A DNA stretch of 12,518 bases from JBKJML01 sp046596415 (GCA_046596415.1 JBKJML010000096.1:1-12518), one strand, 5' to 3'. Shown: positions 1-9,774, numbered from the stretch's first letter. Made by a program: numbers and translations. Notes: generated by a model from the sequence alone, not told the origin.

Positions 1-14
1 TTCTTCTCAGCCAT
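1..14 (-). CDS. rpsQ: 30S ribosomal protein S17, partial (first codons only)
   Basis: Only the first four codons plus two bases lie in the window, reading M-A-E-K. S17 is expected directly after L29 in the S10 cluster, and many bacterial S17 proteins begin MAEK. The ATG at 14-12 follows the rpmC stop codon (17-15) with no gap, and a GGAG ribosome binding site sits at 27-24, nine bases upstream and inside the end of rpmC. S17 is a primary 16S rRNA-binding protein of the small subunit. The call rests on gene order, start signal and four residues; the rest of the gene lies outside the window. Confidence 0.75.
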
Positions 15-218
15 CTATCTCTTCTCCAGTCCAGCTTCACGTTCGCGGCGTACCGTCAAGATTCGAGCGATCTCCCGCTTGGCCAGCCGTAGCCGGGCGC
101 TGTTCTCGAGCGCGCCGGTCGCCGACTGGAAACGGAGGTTGAAGAGCTCCTGGCGCGTCTCGGCCATCTTGCGCGTCAGCTCCTCCTCGGACAGTTCCTT
201 CAACTCCCTAGCTCTCAA
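15..218 (-). CDS. rpmC: 50S ribosomal protein L29
   Basis: A 67-residue protein matching L29, a small two-helix protein of the large subunit that binds 23S rRNA near the exit tunnel. The family pattern is clear: N-terminal helix MRARELKELSEEEL, the central ELFNLRFQSATGALEN motif, and a basic second helix ending in TVRRERE. Length is normal (about 60-70 residues). The start is a TTG at 218-216. It is preferred because it gives the canonical N-terminus and because a GGGAGG sequence at 233-228 lies nine bases upstream. The gene overlaps the end of rplP by 11 bases and abuts rpsQ, so translational coupling is likely. Confidence 0.95.
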   Translation of the reverse strand: MRARELKELSEEELTRKMAETRQELFNLRFQSATGALENSARLRLAKREIARILTVRREREAGLEKR

Positions 219-633
219 AAAGATCAGCCTCCCGCTTCACGAACTTCGTCCGCAAAGGCAGCTTCTGGCCGGCGAGACGCAACGCCTCGCGTGCCAGCGG
301 CTCGGGCACGCCGGCGAGCTCGAACATCACGCGGCCCGGCTTGACGACAGCGACCCAATGCTCCGGCGACCCCTTGCCCGAGCCCATGCGCGTCTCGGCC
401 GGCTTCTGCGTCACCGGCTTGTCGGGAAAGACGTTGATCCAGACCTTGCCGCCGCGCTTGATCTTGCGCGTCATGGCGATCCGGGCGGCCTCGATCTGCC
501 GGTTGGTGAGCCAACCGGCCTCGAGTGCCTTGATCCCGTACTCGCCGAAGTTCACATCCGTCTGGCCGCGCGACAAGCCGCGGCGACGGCCGCGGTGATG
601 CCGGCGGAACTTCGTCTTCTTGGGCAGGAGCAC
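208..633 (-). CDS. rplP: 50S ribosomal protein L16
   Basis: A 141-residue protein with the full L16 pattern: N-terminal MLLPKKTKFRRHHRGRRRG, then FGEYGIKALEAGWLTNRQIE, the AARIAMTR and KIKRGGKVWINVFPDKP segments, and MGSGKGSPEHWVAVVKPGR. L16 binds 23S rRNA near the A site and helps place aminoacyl-tRNA. Length is typical (about 136-141). The start is GTG at 633-631 and shares its first base with the TAG stop of rpsC (TAGTG), which indicates coupled translation. The stop at 210-208 lies inside the start region of rpmC. I see nothing unusual in the protein. Confidence 0.97.
   Translation of the reverse strand: MLLPKKTKFRRHHRGRRRGLSRGQTDVNFGEYGIKALEAGWLTNRQIEAARIAMTRKIKRGGKVWINVFPDKPVTQKPAETRMGSGKGSPEHWVAVVKPGRVMFELAGVPEPLAREALRLAGQKLPLRTKFVKREADLFES
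228..233 (-). promoter_or_regulatory. Ribosome binding site that fixes the TTG start of rpmC
   Basis: On the minus strand this reads GGGAGG, nine bases before the TTG at 218-216. It lies inside the 3' end of rplP. It supports the rare TTG start over any start further downstream, which would remove the conserved N-terminus of L29. Confidence 0.7.
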
Positions 634-1757
634 TAGCTCTCACCACCCGTCTTCTCAGCGCTCTTCGCATCCTCGACCTGCGCGGTCGGCGCAGTCGTCT
701 CGGGGACGTCGGCGGCGGGTGCGGGCGTCGTCGGCACGTCCTGCACGACCGGCGGCTGCTCGACGCCCTCGGGCTTCGTGGGCGTCTCCTCGGGGCGCGA
801 ACGCTGAATCGTGTCCTGCGGGCGCGAGCGGTCGGACGACGGACGACCGCCGCCTGCTCCTGCAGGCCTGCCGCCGGGCCGACCGGGACCACCCGGGCGA
901 CCGCCGGGACGGCCGGGGCCACCGGGACCGCCGGGGCCACCGGGACCGCCGGGGCCACCGCCTGGCGGCCTGCGGCCCTTCTTGACGAGCCCCAGGCCCT
1001 CGCGATCGCCGCCACGGTTGCGGCTGCTCTCGCGGGAGGCGCCGAGACCCTCGGAGCCGCCGCGTCCGCGACGGGCCTGATCCTGGTCGCCGAGGCGCGT
1101 GTCCTTGACGGTCACGCCCTCGTAGCCCTCCGGCATGATCTCGCCCTTGTTGATCCAGACTTTGACACCGATCCGGCCGTAGGTCGTCTTCGCCTCGGCG
1201 AAGCCGTAGTCGATGTCGGCGCGGATCGTGTGCAGCGGGACACGGCCCTCGGTGTAGCGCTCGGAGCGGCTCATCTCGCCGCCGCCGAGGCGGCCGCCGC
1301 ACTGGATCTTGATCCCCTGCGCACCCGACCGGATCGCCGAGGCAAGCGCGCGCTTCATGGCGCGACGGAAGCTGACGCGGTTCTGGAGCTGCTCGGCGAT
1401 CGACTGCGCGACGAGCTTCGCATCCAGCTCGGGGCGCTTGATCTCGTTGATGTTGATGTGGACGTTTTTCTGGGTGAGCGCGTGCAGCTCCTTACGGAGC
1501 GCATCCACCTCGACGCCAGACTTGCCGATCACGATGCCCGGGCGGGCGGTGTAGATGTCGACCGTGATCCGCTGCTTGTCCTTGCGGATCAGGATGTCCG
1601 AGAGCCCGGCGTGCGAGAGCTTGCCGATGATGTGCTCACGGATCTTGACGTCCTCGATGATGTAGGCGGGGAACTCCTTGGTGCTGACGTACCAGTTGGA
1701 CTTCCACGCATGGATGACGCCGACCCTCAGGCCGCCGGGATGAATTTTCTGGCCCAT
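633..1757 (-). CDS. rpsC: 30S ribosomal protein S3 with a long low-complexity C-terminal extension
   Basis: A 374-residue protein. Residues 1 to about 210 are ordinary S3: N-terminus MGQKIHPGGLRVG, a type II KH domain with GKSG at 78-81, and the C-terminal core ending near GRIGVKVWINKGEIMPEG (M at 208). S3 sits in the head of the small subunit at the mRNA entry channel. Most bacterial S3 proteins have about 210-275 residues, so roughly 160 residues are extra. The extension has a basic part, then a Gly/Pro/Arg block of GGP repeats (coded by an 18-base tandem repeat), then an acidic Pro/Thr/Ala/Glu tail ending GGES. The reading frame stays open and joins rplP by a 1-base overlap, so this is a true extension rather than a frameshift. 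The ATG at 1757-1755 overlaps the rplV stop by one base (TGATG). Confidence 0.96.
   Translation of the reverse strand: MGQKIHPGGLRVGVIHAWKSNWYVSTKEFPAYIIEDVKIREHIIGKLSHAGLSDILIRKDKQRITVDIYTARPGIVIGKSGVEVDALRKELHALTQKNVHININEIKRPELDAKLVAQSIAEQLQNRVSFRRAMKRALASAIRSGAQGIKIQCGGRLGGGEMSRSERYTEGRVPLHTIRADIDYGFAEAKTTYGRIGVKVWINKGEIMPEGYEGVTVKDTRLGDQDQARRGRGGSEGLGASRESSRNRGGDREGLGLVKKGRRPPGGGPGGPGGPGGPGGPGRPGGRPGGPGRPGGRPAGAGGGRPSSDRSRPQDTIQRSRPEETPTKPEGVEQPPVVQDVPTTPAPAADVPETTAPTAQVEDAKSAEKTGGES
915..960 (-). repeat. 18-base tandem repeat coding the Gly-Gly-Pro block of S3
   Basis: On the plus strand an 18-base unit, ggggccaccgggaccgcc, occurs at 915-932 and exactly again at 933-950, followed by a partial third copy at 951-960. 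It codes the repeated Gly-Gly-Pro tripeptides of the S3 extension. Flanking GC-rich sequence (about 870-970) carries looser versions of the same unit. Identical units suggest recent slippage, so copy number may vary between strains. The low complexity also makes this a place where sequencing or assembly errors are likely. Confidence 0.85.
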
Positions 1758-2248
1758 CAGGCCACCGCCTCCTTCTTCTTCGCCGAACTGCGGCGCTTCG
1801 CCTTGGGCTTCGACTCGGGCTCGGATGCTGCCGGGGCGGGCGCCACGGTCGCGGCGGGAGCCGCGGGGCGCGTGCGCCGACGAGCGTCGAGCTTCGGGTT
1901 CGTGCCGACGATCAGGGTGATGTGACACGTGCGCTTGTTGATCCGGTTGACCCGGCCACGCGCGCGAGGCTTCCAGCGCTTCAGCGTCGGCCCCTCGTCG
2001 GCGTAGGCGGCGAGGACTGTCAGGTCGTCGCCGTTCACGCCGGGGAACTTGACCTCGGCGTTCGCGACGGCCGAGCGAAGCACCTTCTCGATGTCGACAG
2101 CGGCTGCGCGCGGAGTGAACGCGAGCACGGTGCGCGCCTCGGGCACGCTGCGCCCACGGACGTGCTCGAGCACGACCCGCGCCTTCCGCGCCGAGAGACG
2201 GACCCACTTGGCCTCGGCGCGCGCCTGAAGAGTGTCGGGGTTCGCCAC
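1757..2248 (-). CDS. rplV: 50S ribosomal protein L22 with Ala/Pro/Lys-rich C-terminal tail
   Basis: A 163-residue protein. Residues 1 to about 117 form the L22 core: WVRLSARKARVVLEHVRGRS near the start, the AVANAEVKF segment, and the long beta-hairpin region WKPRARGRVNRINKRTCHITLIVG that lines the peptide exit tunnel. The usual length is about 110-120, so about 45 residues form an additional Ala/Pro and then Lys/Ser-rich tail ending AKKKEAVA. The start is GTG at 2248-2246, two bases after the rpsS stop. The stop overlaps the rpsC start by one base. Tails of this type are known on L22 of several actinobacteria; what this one does is not evident from the sequence. Confidence 0.96.
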   Translation of the reverse strand: MANPDTLQARAEAKWVRLSARKARVVLEHVRGRSVPEARTVLAFTPRAAAVDIEKVLRSAVANAEVKFPGVNGDDLTVLAAYADEGPTLKRWKPRARGRVNRINKRTCHITLIVGTNPKLDARRRTRPAAPAATVAPAPAASEPESKPKAKRRSSAKKKEAVA

Positions 2249-2250
2249 GG

Positions 2251-2538
2251 CTAGCGGCCCTTCTTGACCTGGGTCTGGCGATCGCCCGCGTGGCCGCGGA
2301 ACGTCCGCGTCGGGGCGAACTCGCCGAGCTTGTGGCCGACCATCTGCTCGCTGACGAACACGGGCACGTGCTTACGCCCGTCGTGGACGGCGATCGTGTG
2401 CCCGACCATGTCGGGGAACACCGTGGACGAGCGCGACCAGGTCTTGATCATCCGCTTCTCGTTGACGGCGTTCATGGCCTCGATCCGGCTCATCAGCCGC
2501 GCCTCGACGAAAGGCCCCTTCTTGGATGAACGACTCAT
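2251..2538 (-). CDS. rpsS: 30S ribosomal protein S19
   Basis: A 95-residue protein of standard length. It begins MSRSSKKGPFVEARLMSRIE and carries the family motifs KTWSRSSTVFPDMVGHTIAVHDGRK, VPVFVSEQMVGHKLGEF and the TRTFRGHA end. S19 forms a complex with S13 in the head of the small subunit and contacts tRNA and 16S rRNA. The ATG at 2538-2536 directly follows the rplB stop codon (2541-2539) without a gap, and an AAGGA sequence lies upstream within rplB. Nothing is unusual. Confidence 0.97.
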   Translation of the reverse strand: MSRSSKKGPFVEARLMSRIEAMNAVNEKRMIKTWSRSSTVFPDMVGHTIAVHDGRKHVPVFVSEQMVGHKLGEFAPTRTFRGHAGDRQTQVKKGR

Positions 2539-3381
2539 TTAGCGCTTGTCCTTCCCGCGGCGACGGCCGCGAACGATCAGCTTGTTCGATTCCTTGTGCT
2601 TCGCGCGGGTGCGCTTGCCGAGCGTCGGGACGCCCCACGGGGTGACCGGGTGCCGGCCGCCCTTGGACTTGCCCTCGCCGCCGCCGTGCGGATGGTCGAC
2701 CGGGTTCATCGCCGAGCCGCGGACGCCGGGGCGCACGCCCCGCCACCGGCTCCGTCCGGCCTTGCCGCCCGTCTGGTTCTCGTGGTCGGCGTTCCCGACC
2801 TGGCCGACAGTGGCACGACAGGTGAGTGGAACGCGGCGCATCTCGCCCGACGGAACCCGCAGGACGGCGTAGCCGGCGTCCTTCGCGACGAGTTGGACGC
2901 CGGCGCCGGCAGAGCGGGCCATCTTCGCGCCCTGACCCGGCTTCAGCTCGACGTTGTGCACGAGCGTGCCGGTCGGGATGTTCTCGAGCGGAAGCGCGTT
3001 GCCAGGCTTGATGTCGGCCGTCGGGCCTGACTCGACCGTGGCGCCGACCTGGAGCCGCGCCGGCGCGATGATGTACGCCTTCGCGCCGTCGGCGTAATGG
3101 AGCAGCGCGATCCGAGCCGACCGGTTCGGGTCGTACTCGATCGCAGCCACCTTGGCCGGAACGCCGTCCTTGACGCGTTTGAAGTCGATGATCCGGTACT
3201 GGCGCTTGTGACCGCCGCCCTGGTGGCGCGTCGTGATGCGGCCGTTGTTGTTGCGCCCGCCCTTCTTCTTCAGCGGCTCGGTCAGCGAGCGCTCCGGCTC
3301 TGTCTTCGTGATCTCCTCGAACGTCGAGACCGACATGAAGCGGCGGCCCGGGCTCGTCGGCTTGTACTTACGGATGCCCAT
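2539..3381 (-). CDS. rplB: 50S ribosomal protein L2
   Basis: A 280-residue protein, near the family length of 273-280. It starts MGIRKYKPTSPGRRFMSVST and contains GRNNNGRITTRHQGGGHKRQYR, the central beta-barrel, and the C-terminal NPVDHPHGGGEG motif with the histidine needed near the peptidyl transferase centre. L2 is a primary 23S rRNA-binding protein required for subunit joining. The frame stays open upstream of the start through the 164-base repeat, but the canonical N-terminus and an AGGAG ribosome binding site at 3396-3392 fix the ATG at 3381-3379. That site lies inside the closing stem of the palindromic element between rplW and rplB, so initiation may depend on that fold opening. Confidence 0.97.
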   Translation of the reverse strand: MGIRKYKPTSPGRRFMSVSTFEEITKTEPERSLTEPLKKKGGRNNNGRITTRHQGGGHKRQYRIIDFKRVKDGVPAKVAAIEYDPNRSARIALLHYADGAKAYIIAPARLQVGATVESGPTADIKPGNALPLENIPTGTLVHNVELKPGQGAKMARSAGAGVQLVAKDAGYAVLRVPSGEMRRVPLTCRATVGQVGNADHENQTGGKAGRSRWRGVRPGVRGSAMNPVDHPHGGGEGKSKGGRHPVTPWGVPTLGKRTRAKHKESNKLIVRGRRRGKDKR

Positions 3382-3382
3382 T

Positions 3383-3546
3383 AGTGGATCTCCTGGTGAC
3401 GGTTTCGCGGCTCCGGCGTGCGAGACGCAAGCAGCGCCAGGACGCAGGGGGCGGCCGGGCCGGTTGGCCCGGACGCGACTGAGGACGCGGCGATGCGCCG
3501 CAGATCGCGCGTCGGCGAGGCACAAACTGTTGCCAGGAGCTCCACT
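3383..3546. repeat. 164-base palindromic element, copy A (between rplW and rplB)
   Basis: This fills the whole gap between the rplW stop and the rplB start. It aligns without gaps to 4461-4624 with about 136 of 164 bases identical by hand count. Bases 3383-3405 pair with 3524-3546: 19 Watson-Crick pairs, three G.T pairs as read on the plus strand, and one mismatch (3389/3540). An inner stem joins 3413-3421 to 3507-3515. Two hairpins lie inside: 3457-3470 (GGGCC, loop GGTT, GGCCC) and 3487-3501 (six pairs, loop ATG). The rplB ribosome binding site AGGAG (3396-3392 on the minus strand) pairs with 3533-3537. Termini are AGTG and CACT. Origin and function are unknown to me. Confidence 0.9.
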
Positions 3547-3842
3547 TAGACCTGTGCCCCCTCGAAGATCTCGATCGTCTGGCCCTCGCGCAGCTGCACG
3601 ATCGCCTTCTTCCAGCCCGGGCGCGTGCCCTTGCTGATGCCGCGGCGCTTCGGCTTCGCCTGGACCTTGATGATGTTGACGCCCATCACCTGGACGCCGA
3701 AGAGCTCCTCGACGGCCTGCCGGATCTGGGTCTTGTGCGCGTTCTTGTGCACCTTGAAGGTGTACTTGCGGTCGCCGATCAGCGAGTAGCTCTTCTCGGA
3801 GACGACCGGTGCCAGCAGCACCTCGTTCGGATGGAGGCTCAT
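3546..3842 (-). CDS. rplW: 50S ribosomal protein L23
   Basis: A 98-residue protein of normal length (about 95-100). It starts MSLHPNEVLLAPVVSEKSYS and shows the family pattern: YTFKVHKNAHKTQIRQAVEELFGV, then VNIIKVQAKPKRRG, then GWKKAIVQLREGQTI. L23 sits at the mouth of the peptide exit tunnel and is the docking point for trigger factor and SRP. The ATG at 3842-3840 overlaps the rplD stop by four bases (ATGA), which usually means coupled translation. Its TAA stop (3548-3546) touches the edge of palindromic element copy A. Confidence 0.97.
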   Translation of the reverse strand: MSLHPNEVLLAPVVSEKSYSLIGDRKYTFKVHKNAHKTQIRQAVEELFGVQVMGVNIIKVQAKPKRRGISKGTRPGWKKAIVQLREGQTIEIFEGAQV

Positions 3843-4459
3843 GAGGCGCGCACCTCCACGAGCGGCAGCGCCGCCTCGGTGATCAGGAGCGAGCGCGCCC
3901 AGACGATCGAGGCGACATCGAGCTCGGACGGGACCGTGACGAGCACCTTCGGCAGGTTGCGGAACGACTTGATCACCGTCTCCTCGTCCTCGGTGACGAC
4001 AACGACAATCGGCGTCTCCTTGCCCCAGCCCTCGATTAGTGCCCGGGCTTGCTTCGTCGAGGCGGCCTCGAAACCAGACGCGTCGATCAGGCCCAACGAG
4101 CCGTTGACGGCATGGTCGGAGAGCGCAGCTCGCAGCGCGGCGCGCTTCGCCTTCCGGTTGATCTTGACCTCGAAGCTCGTGCCGACCGCGAAGGCGACCC
4201 CGCCGCCGGTGAACTGCACGGCGCGGATCGTGCCGGCGCGGGCGCGGCCGGTGCCCTTCTGGCGCCACGGCTTGGCGCGGCCGCCGGAGACGAGGCCGCG
4301 GCTCTTCACCGCACGCGTTCCGGCGCGGCGAGCATTCAGCTCCGCGCGCACGGCCTCGTGGACGAGATGCGGCTTGACCTCGGCGCCGAAGATCTCCTCC
4401 GTGAGGGTGACGTCCTTGGCGGCCTTGCCACCGAGGAGCTGTGCCTTGGGAGCGGGCAT
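3839..4459 (-). CDS. rplD: 50S ribosomal protein L4
   Basis: A 206-residue protein, typical for L4. It begins MPAPKAQLLGG, contains the conserved loop KPWRQKGTGRARAGTIRAVQ that reaches into the exit tunnel, followed by GGGVAF and the helical KRAALRAALS segment, and ends in the region LLITEAAL. L4 binds 23S rRNA. In gamma-proteobacteria it also represses its own S10 operon through a leader RNA, but whether that holds here cannot be read from sequence. The ATG at 4459-4457 is chosen over an in-frame TTG at 4501 because GGGAG lies eight bases upstream and the longer form would add non-conserved residues coded by the repeat. The gene is preceded by palindromic element copy B. Confidence 0.96.
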   Translation of the reverse strand: MPAPKAQLLGGKAAKDVTLTEEIFGAEVKPHLVHEAVRAELNARRAGTRAVKSRGLVSGGRAKPWRQKGTGRARAGTIRAVQFTGGGVAFAVGTSFEVKINRKAKRAALRAALSDHAVNGSLGLIDASGFEAASTKQARALIEGWGKETPIVVVVTEDEETVIKSFRNLPKVLVTVPSELDVASIVWARSLLITEAALPLVEVRAS

Positions 4460-4460
4460 T

Positions 4461-4624
4461 AGTGATTCTCCCGGTGACGGTTTCGCGACTCTGGCGTGCA
4501 AGCCGCAAGCAGTGCAAGGACGCAGGGAGCGGTCGGGCTGGTTAGCCCGGACGCGACTGAGGACGCCGCAATGCGCCGCGGATCGCGCGTCAGAGTCGCG
4601 CTAACTGTGGCCGGGTGGATCACT
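4461..4624. repeat. 164-base palindromic element, copy B (between rplC and rplD)
   Basis: This is the second copy of the element at 3383-3546, at a constant offset of 1078 bases with no indel. Bases 4461-4482 pair with 4603-4624: 17 Watson-Crick, three G.T on the plus strand, and two mismatches. After a small internal loop, 4484-4499 pair with 4585-4600 in 16 unbroken pairs, two of them G.T. The inner hairpin 4535-4548 is GGGCT, loop GGTT, AGCCC. This copy has a better inner stem than copy A, while copy A has a better outer stem. The rplC stop codon TGA (4622-4620) lies in one arm and the rplD ribosome binding site in the other. I could not assign it to a known RNA or mobile family. Confidence 0.9.
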
Positions 4625-5237
4625 TGGCCTCCCGAATCTCGACGATCCCGCTCTTCGGGCCCGGGACCGAGCCCTTCACGAGCAGGAGGTTGCGCTCGAC
4701 ATCCACGTCGTGGATCACGAGCCCAAGCTGTGTGACGCGCTTGCCGCCCATGCGCCCGGCCATCTTCTGGCCCTTGAAAACGCGCGAGGGAGTGGCGGAC
4801 GCGCCGATCGAGCCCGGCTTGCGGACGTTGTGCGAGCCGTGCGACTTCGGCCCGGCGGCGAAGTTGTGCCGCTTGATCGTGCCCTGGAAGCCCTTGCCGA
4901 TCCCGATCCCGGCGACCTTGACGTGCTCGCCGGGCTGAAACGACTCGACGGTGACCGCCTCGCCGACCTGGAGCTCGCTGCCACCGCGGAACTCGACGAG
5001 ATGCCGATGTGCGGCGACGCCGGCCTTGCCGAGGTGGCCGAGCTCCGGCTTTGAGATCTTACGGTCGGCGACGGCGTCGAACGCCAGCTGCACGGCTTCG
5101 TAGCCGTCCGTTGCGAGGGTCTTCACCTGCACGACCGGGCACGGGCCGGCCTCGATCACCGTGACCGACGTGACGCCGCCGGTCTCCGGGTCGAAGATCT
5201 GCGTCATGCCCAGCTTGCGTCCGAGAATGCCCTTCAT
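4620..5237 (-). CDS. rplC: 50S ribosomal protein L3
   Basis: A 205-residue protein, normal for L3. It starts MKGILGRKLGMTQIFDPETG and carries the GIGIGKGFQGTIKRHNF motif and the KGQKMAGRMGGKRVT segment, including the glutamine that is methylated in many bacteria. L3 binds 23S rRNA early in assembly and extends towards the peptidyl transferase centre. The ATG at 5237-5235 shares one base with the rpsJ stop (TGATG). Its TGA stop falls inside the arm of palindromic element copy B, so the last codon and the stop lie at the edge of the repeat. Confidence 0.97.
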   Translation of the reverse strand: MKGILGRKLGMTQIFDPETGGVTSVTVIEAGPCPVVQVKTLATDGYEAVQLAFDAVADRKISKPELGHLGKAGVAAHRHLVEFRGGSELQVGEAVTVESFQPGEHVKVAGIGIGKGFQGTIKRHNFAAGPKSHGSHNVRKPGSIGASATPSRVFKGQKMAGRMGGKRVTQLGLVIHDVDVERNLLLVKGSVPGPKSGIVEIREAK

Positions 5238-5545
5238 CAGAGCTTGATCTCGATGTCGACGCCGGCAGGGAGGTCGAGGCGCATCAGCGAGTCCACCGTC
5301 TTCGGCGTCGGGCTGTGGATGTCGATCAGGCGCTTGTGCGTCCTGATCTCGAAGTGCTCCCGCGAGTCCTTGTCCTTGAAGGGGCTTCGGATCACGGTGT
5401 ACACGTTCTTCTCCGTCGGGAGCGGCACCGGCCCGGTGATGGTTGCACCGGACCGCTGCACGGTCTCCACGATCTGCAACGCCGACTTGTCCAACGCCTG
5501 ATGGTCGTAAGACTTGAGCCGGATACGGATCTTCTGCTGCGCCAT
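5237..5545 (-). CDS. rpsJ: 30S ribosomal protein S10 (NusE)
   Basis: A 102-residue protein of standard length. It starts MAQQKIRIRLKSYDHQALD and contains IVETVQRSGATITGPVPLPTE, the SPFKDKDSREHFEIRTHKRL loop and the LDLPAGVDIEIKL end. S10 is a small-subunit head protein and, as NusE, also takes part in antitermination with NusB. In many bacteria rpsJ begins a separate S10 operon with its own leader. Here only 10 bases separate it from tuf, so no room for a promoter and leader is apparent, and it seems to be read from upstream. A GAGG lies just before the ATG at 5545-5543. Confidence 0.97.
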   Translation of the reverse strand: MAQQKIRIRLKSYDHQALDKSALQIVETVQRSGATITGPVPLPTEKNVYTVIRSPFKDKDSREHFEIRTHKRLIDIHSPTPKTVDSLMRLDLPAGVDIEIKL

Positions 5546-5555
5546 CTGCCTCTAC

Positions 5556-6746
<1,191 letters not shown>

Positions 6747-6754
6747 ACTCCGGT

Positions 6755-6761
6755 CTCCTTT
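6755..6761 (-). promoter_or_regulatory. Strong ribosome binding site of tuf
   Basis: On the minus strand this reads AAAGGAG, close to a full match to the 16S rRNA tail, eight bases before the tuf ATG. It is the strongest such site I found in the operon, and it fits the need for EF-Tu in excess over ribosomes. Confidence 0.75.
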
Positions 6762-6762
6762 A

Positions 6763-8856
<2,094 letters not shown>

Positions 8857-8863
8857 CTCCCGG

Positions 8864-9333
<470 letters not shown>

Positions 9334-9334
<1 letters not shown>

Positions 9335-9705
9335 TACGAGCCCTTCTTCGCGCCGTACTTCGAGCGGCCCTGGCGTCGATCCGGAACACCGGAGGTGTCG
9401 AGGGCGGCGCGGATCACCTTGTACCGGATGCCCGGCAGGTCCTTGACGCGGCCACCGCGGATCAGCACGACCGAATGCTCCTGGAGGTTGTGCCCCTCGC
9501 CCGGAATGTAGGTCGTGACTTCCATCCCGTTCGTCAGGCGCACGCGGGCGACTTTACGCAGAGCCGAGTTCGGCTTCTTCGGCGTCGTCGTGTAGACGCG
9601 CGTGCAGACGCCCCGCTTCTGCGGCGCACCGCGGAGGGCCGGGGTCTTGGTCTTCCCCTTCGGGGTCTGACGGCCCTTCCTGACGAGCTGATTCGTGGTC
9701 GGCAC
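9334..9705 (-). CDS. rpsL: 30S ribosomal protein S12
   Basis: A 123-residue protein and the first gene of the operon. It starts with GTG (9705-9703) giving PTTNQLVRKGRQ, and contains RGVCTRVYTTTPKKPNSALR and LIRGGRVKDLPGIRY. S12 lies at the decoding centre. The residues commonly changed in streptomycin resistance, Lys43 and Lys88, and the adjacent Asp89, are all wild type. AGGAG lies four bases upstream of the GTG, a slightly short spacing. The frame stays open far upstream, but that part has no S12 character. A leader of about 63 bases and a plausible promoter precede it. Confidence 0.97.
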
Positions 9706-9736
9706 TGCGCTCCTAATCCGTTTCTTCACACAACAA

Positions 9737-9765
9737 CGGTCGGCGGGGGCAAGCCTCGCCAACCG
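9737..9765 (-). promoter_or_regulatory. Hairpin in the predicted rpsL leader
   Basis: Bases 9757-9765 pair with 9737-9745 over nine pairs with one mismatch-type position (in the mRNA, CGGTTGGCG against CGCCGACCG, with one U.G). The loop is 11 bases long. It lies between the predicted transcription start near 9768 and the rpsL ribosome binding site, about 30 bases before the GTG. No run of U follows directly, so it does not look like a simple terminator. It could stabilise the mRNA or bind a ribosomal protein; both are inference. Confidence 0.5.
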
Positions 9766-9774
9766 GGACAGCGG

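Noticed and set aside
224..1015. Alternative minus-strand frame through the rpsC tail, which might suggest a frameshifted S3.
   Set aside because: The S3 frame itself is continuous from the core through the tail to a stop that overlaps the rplP start in the usual way. The other frame gives only an Arg/Ala-rich shadow product.
3457..3470. The GC-rich hairpin in the repeat as a rho-independent terminator between operon parts.
   Set aside because: No T-run follows on either strand, and termination here would cut off rplB and everything downstream.
3382..3525. Upstream in-frame extension of rplB, and likewise of rplD (4460-4501), through the repeat elements.
   Set aside because: The two extensions resemble each other only because the DNA is repeated. 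Canonical N-termini and ribosome binding sites place the starts at 3381 and 4459, and neither extension resembles L2 or L4.
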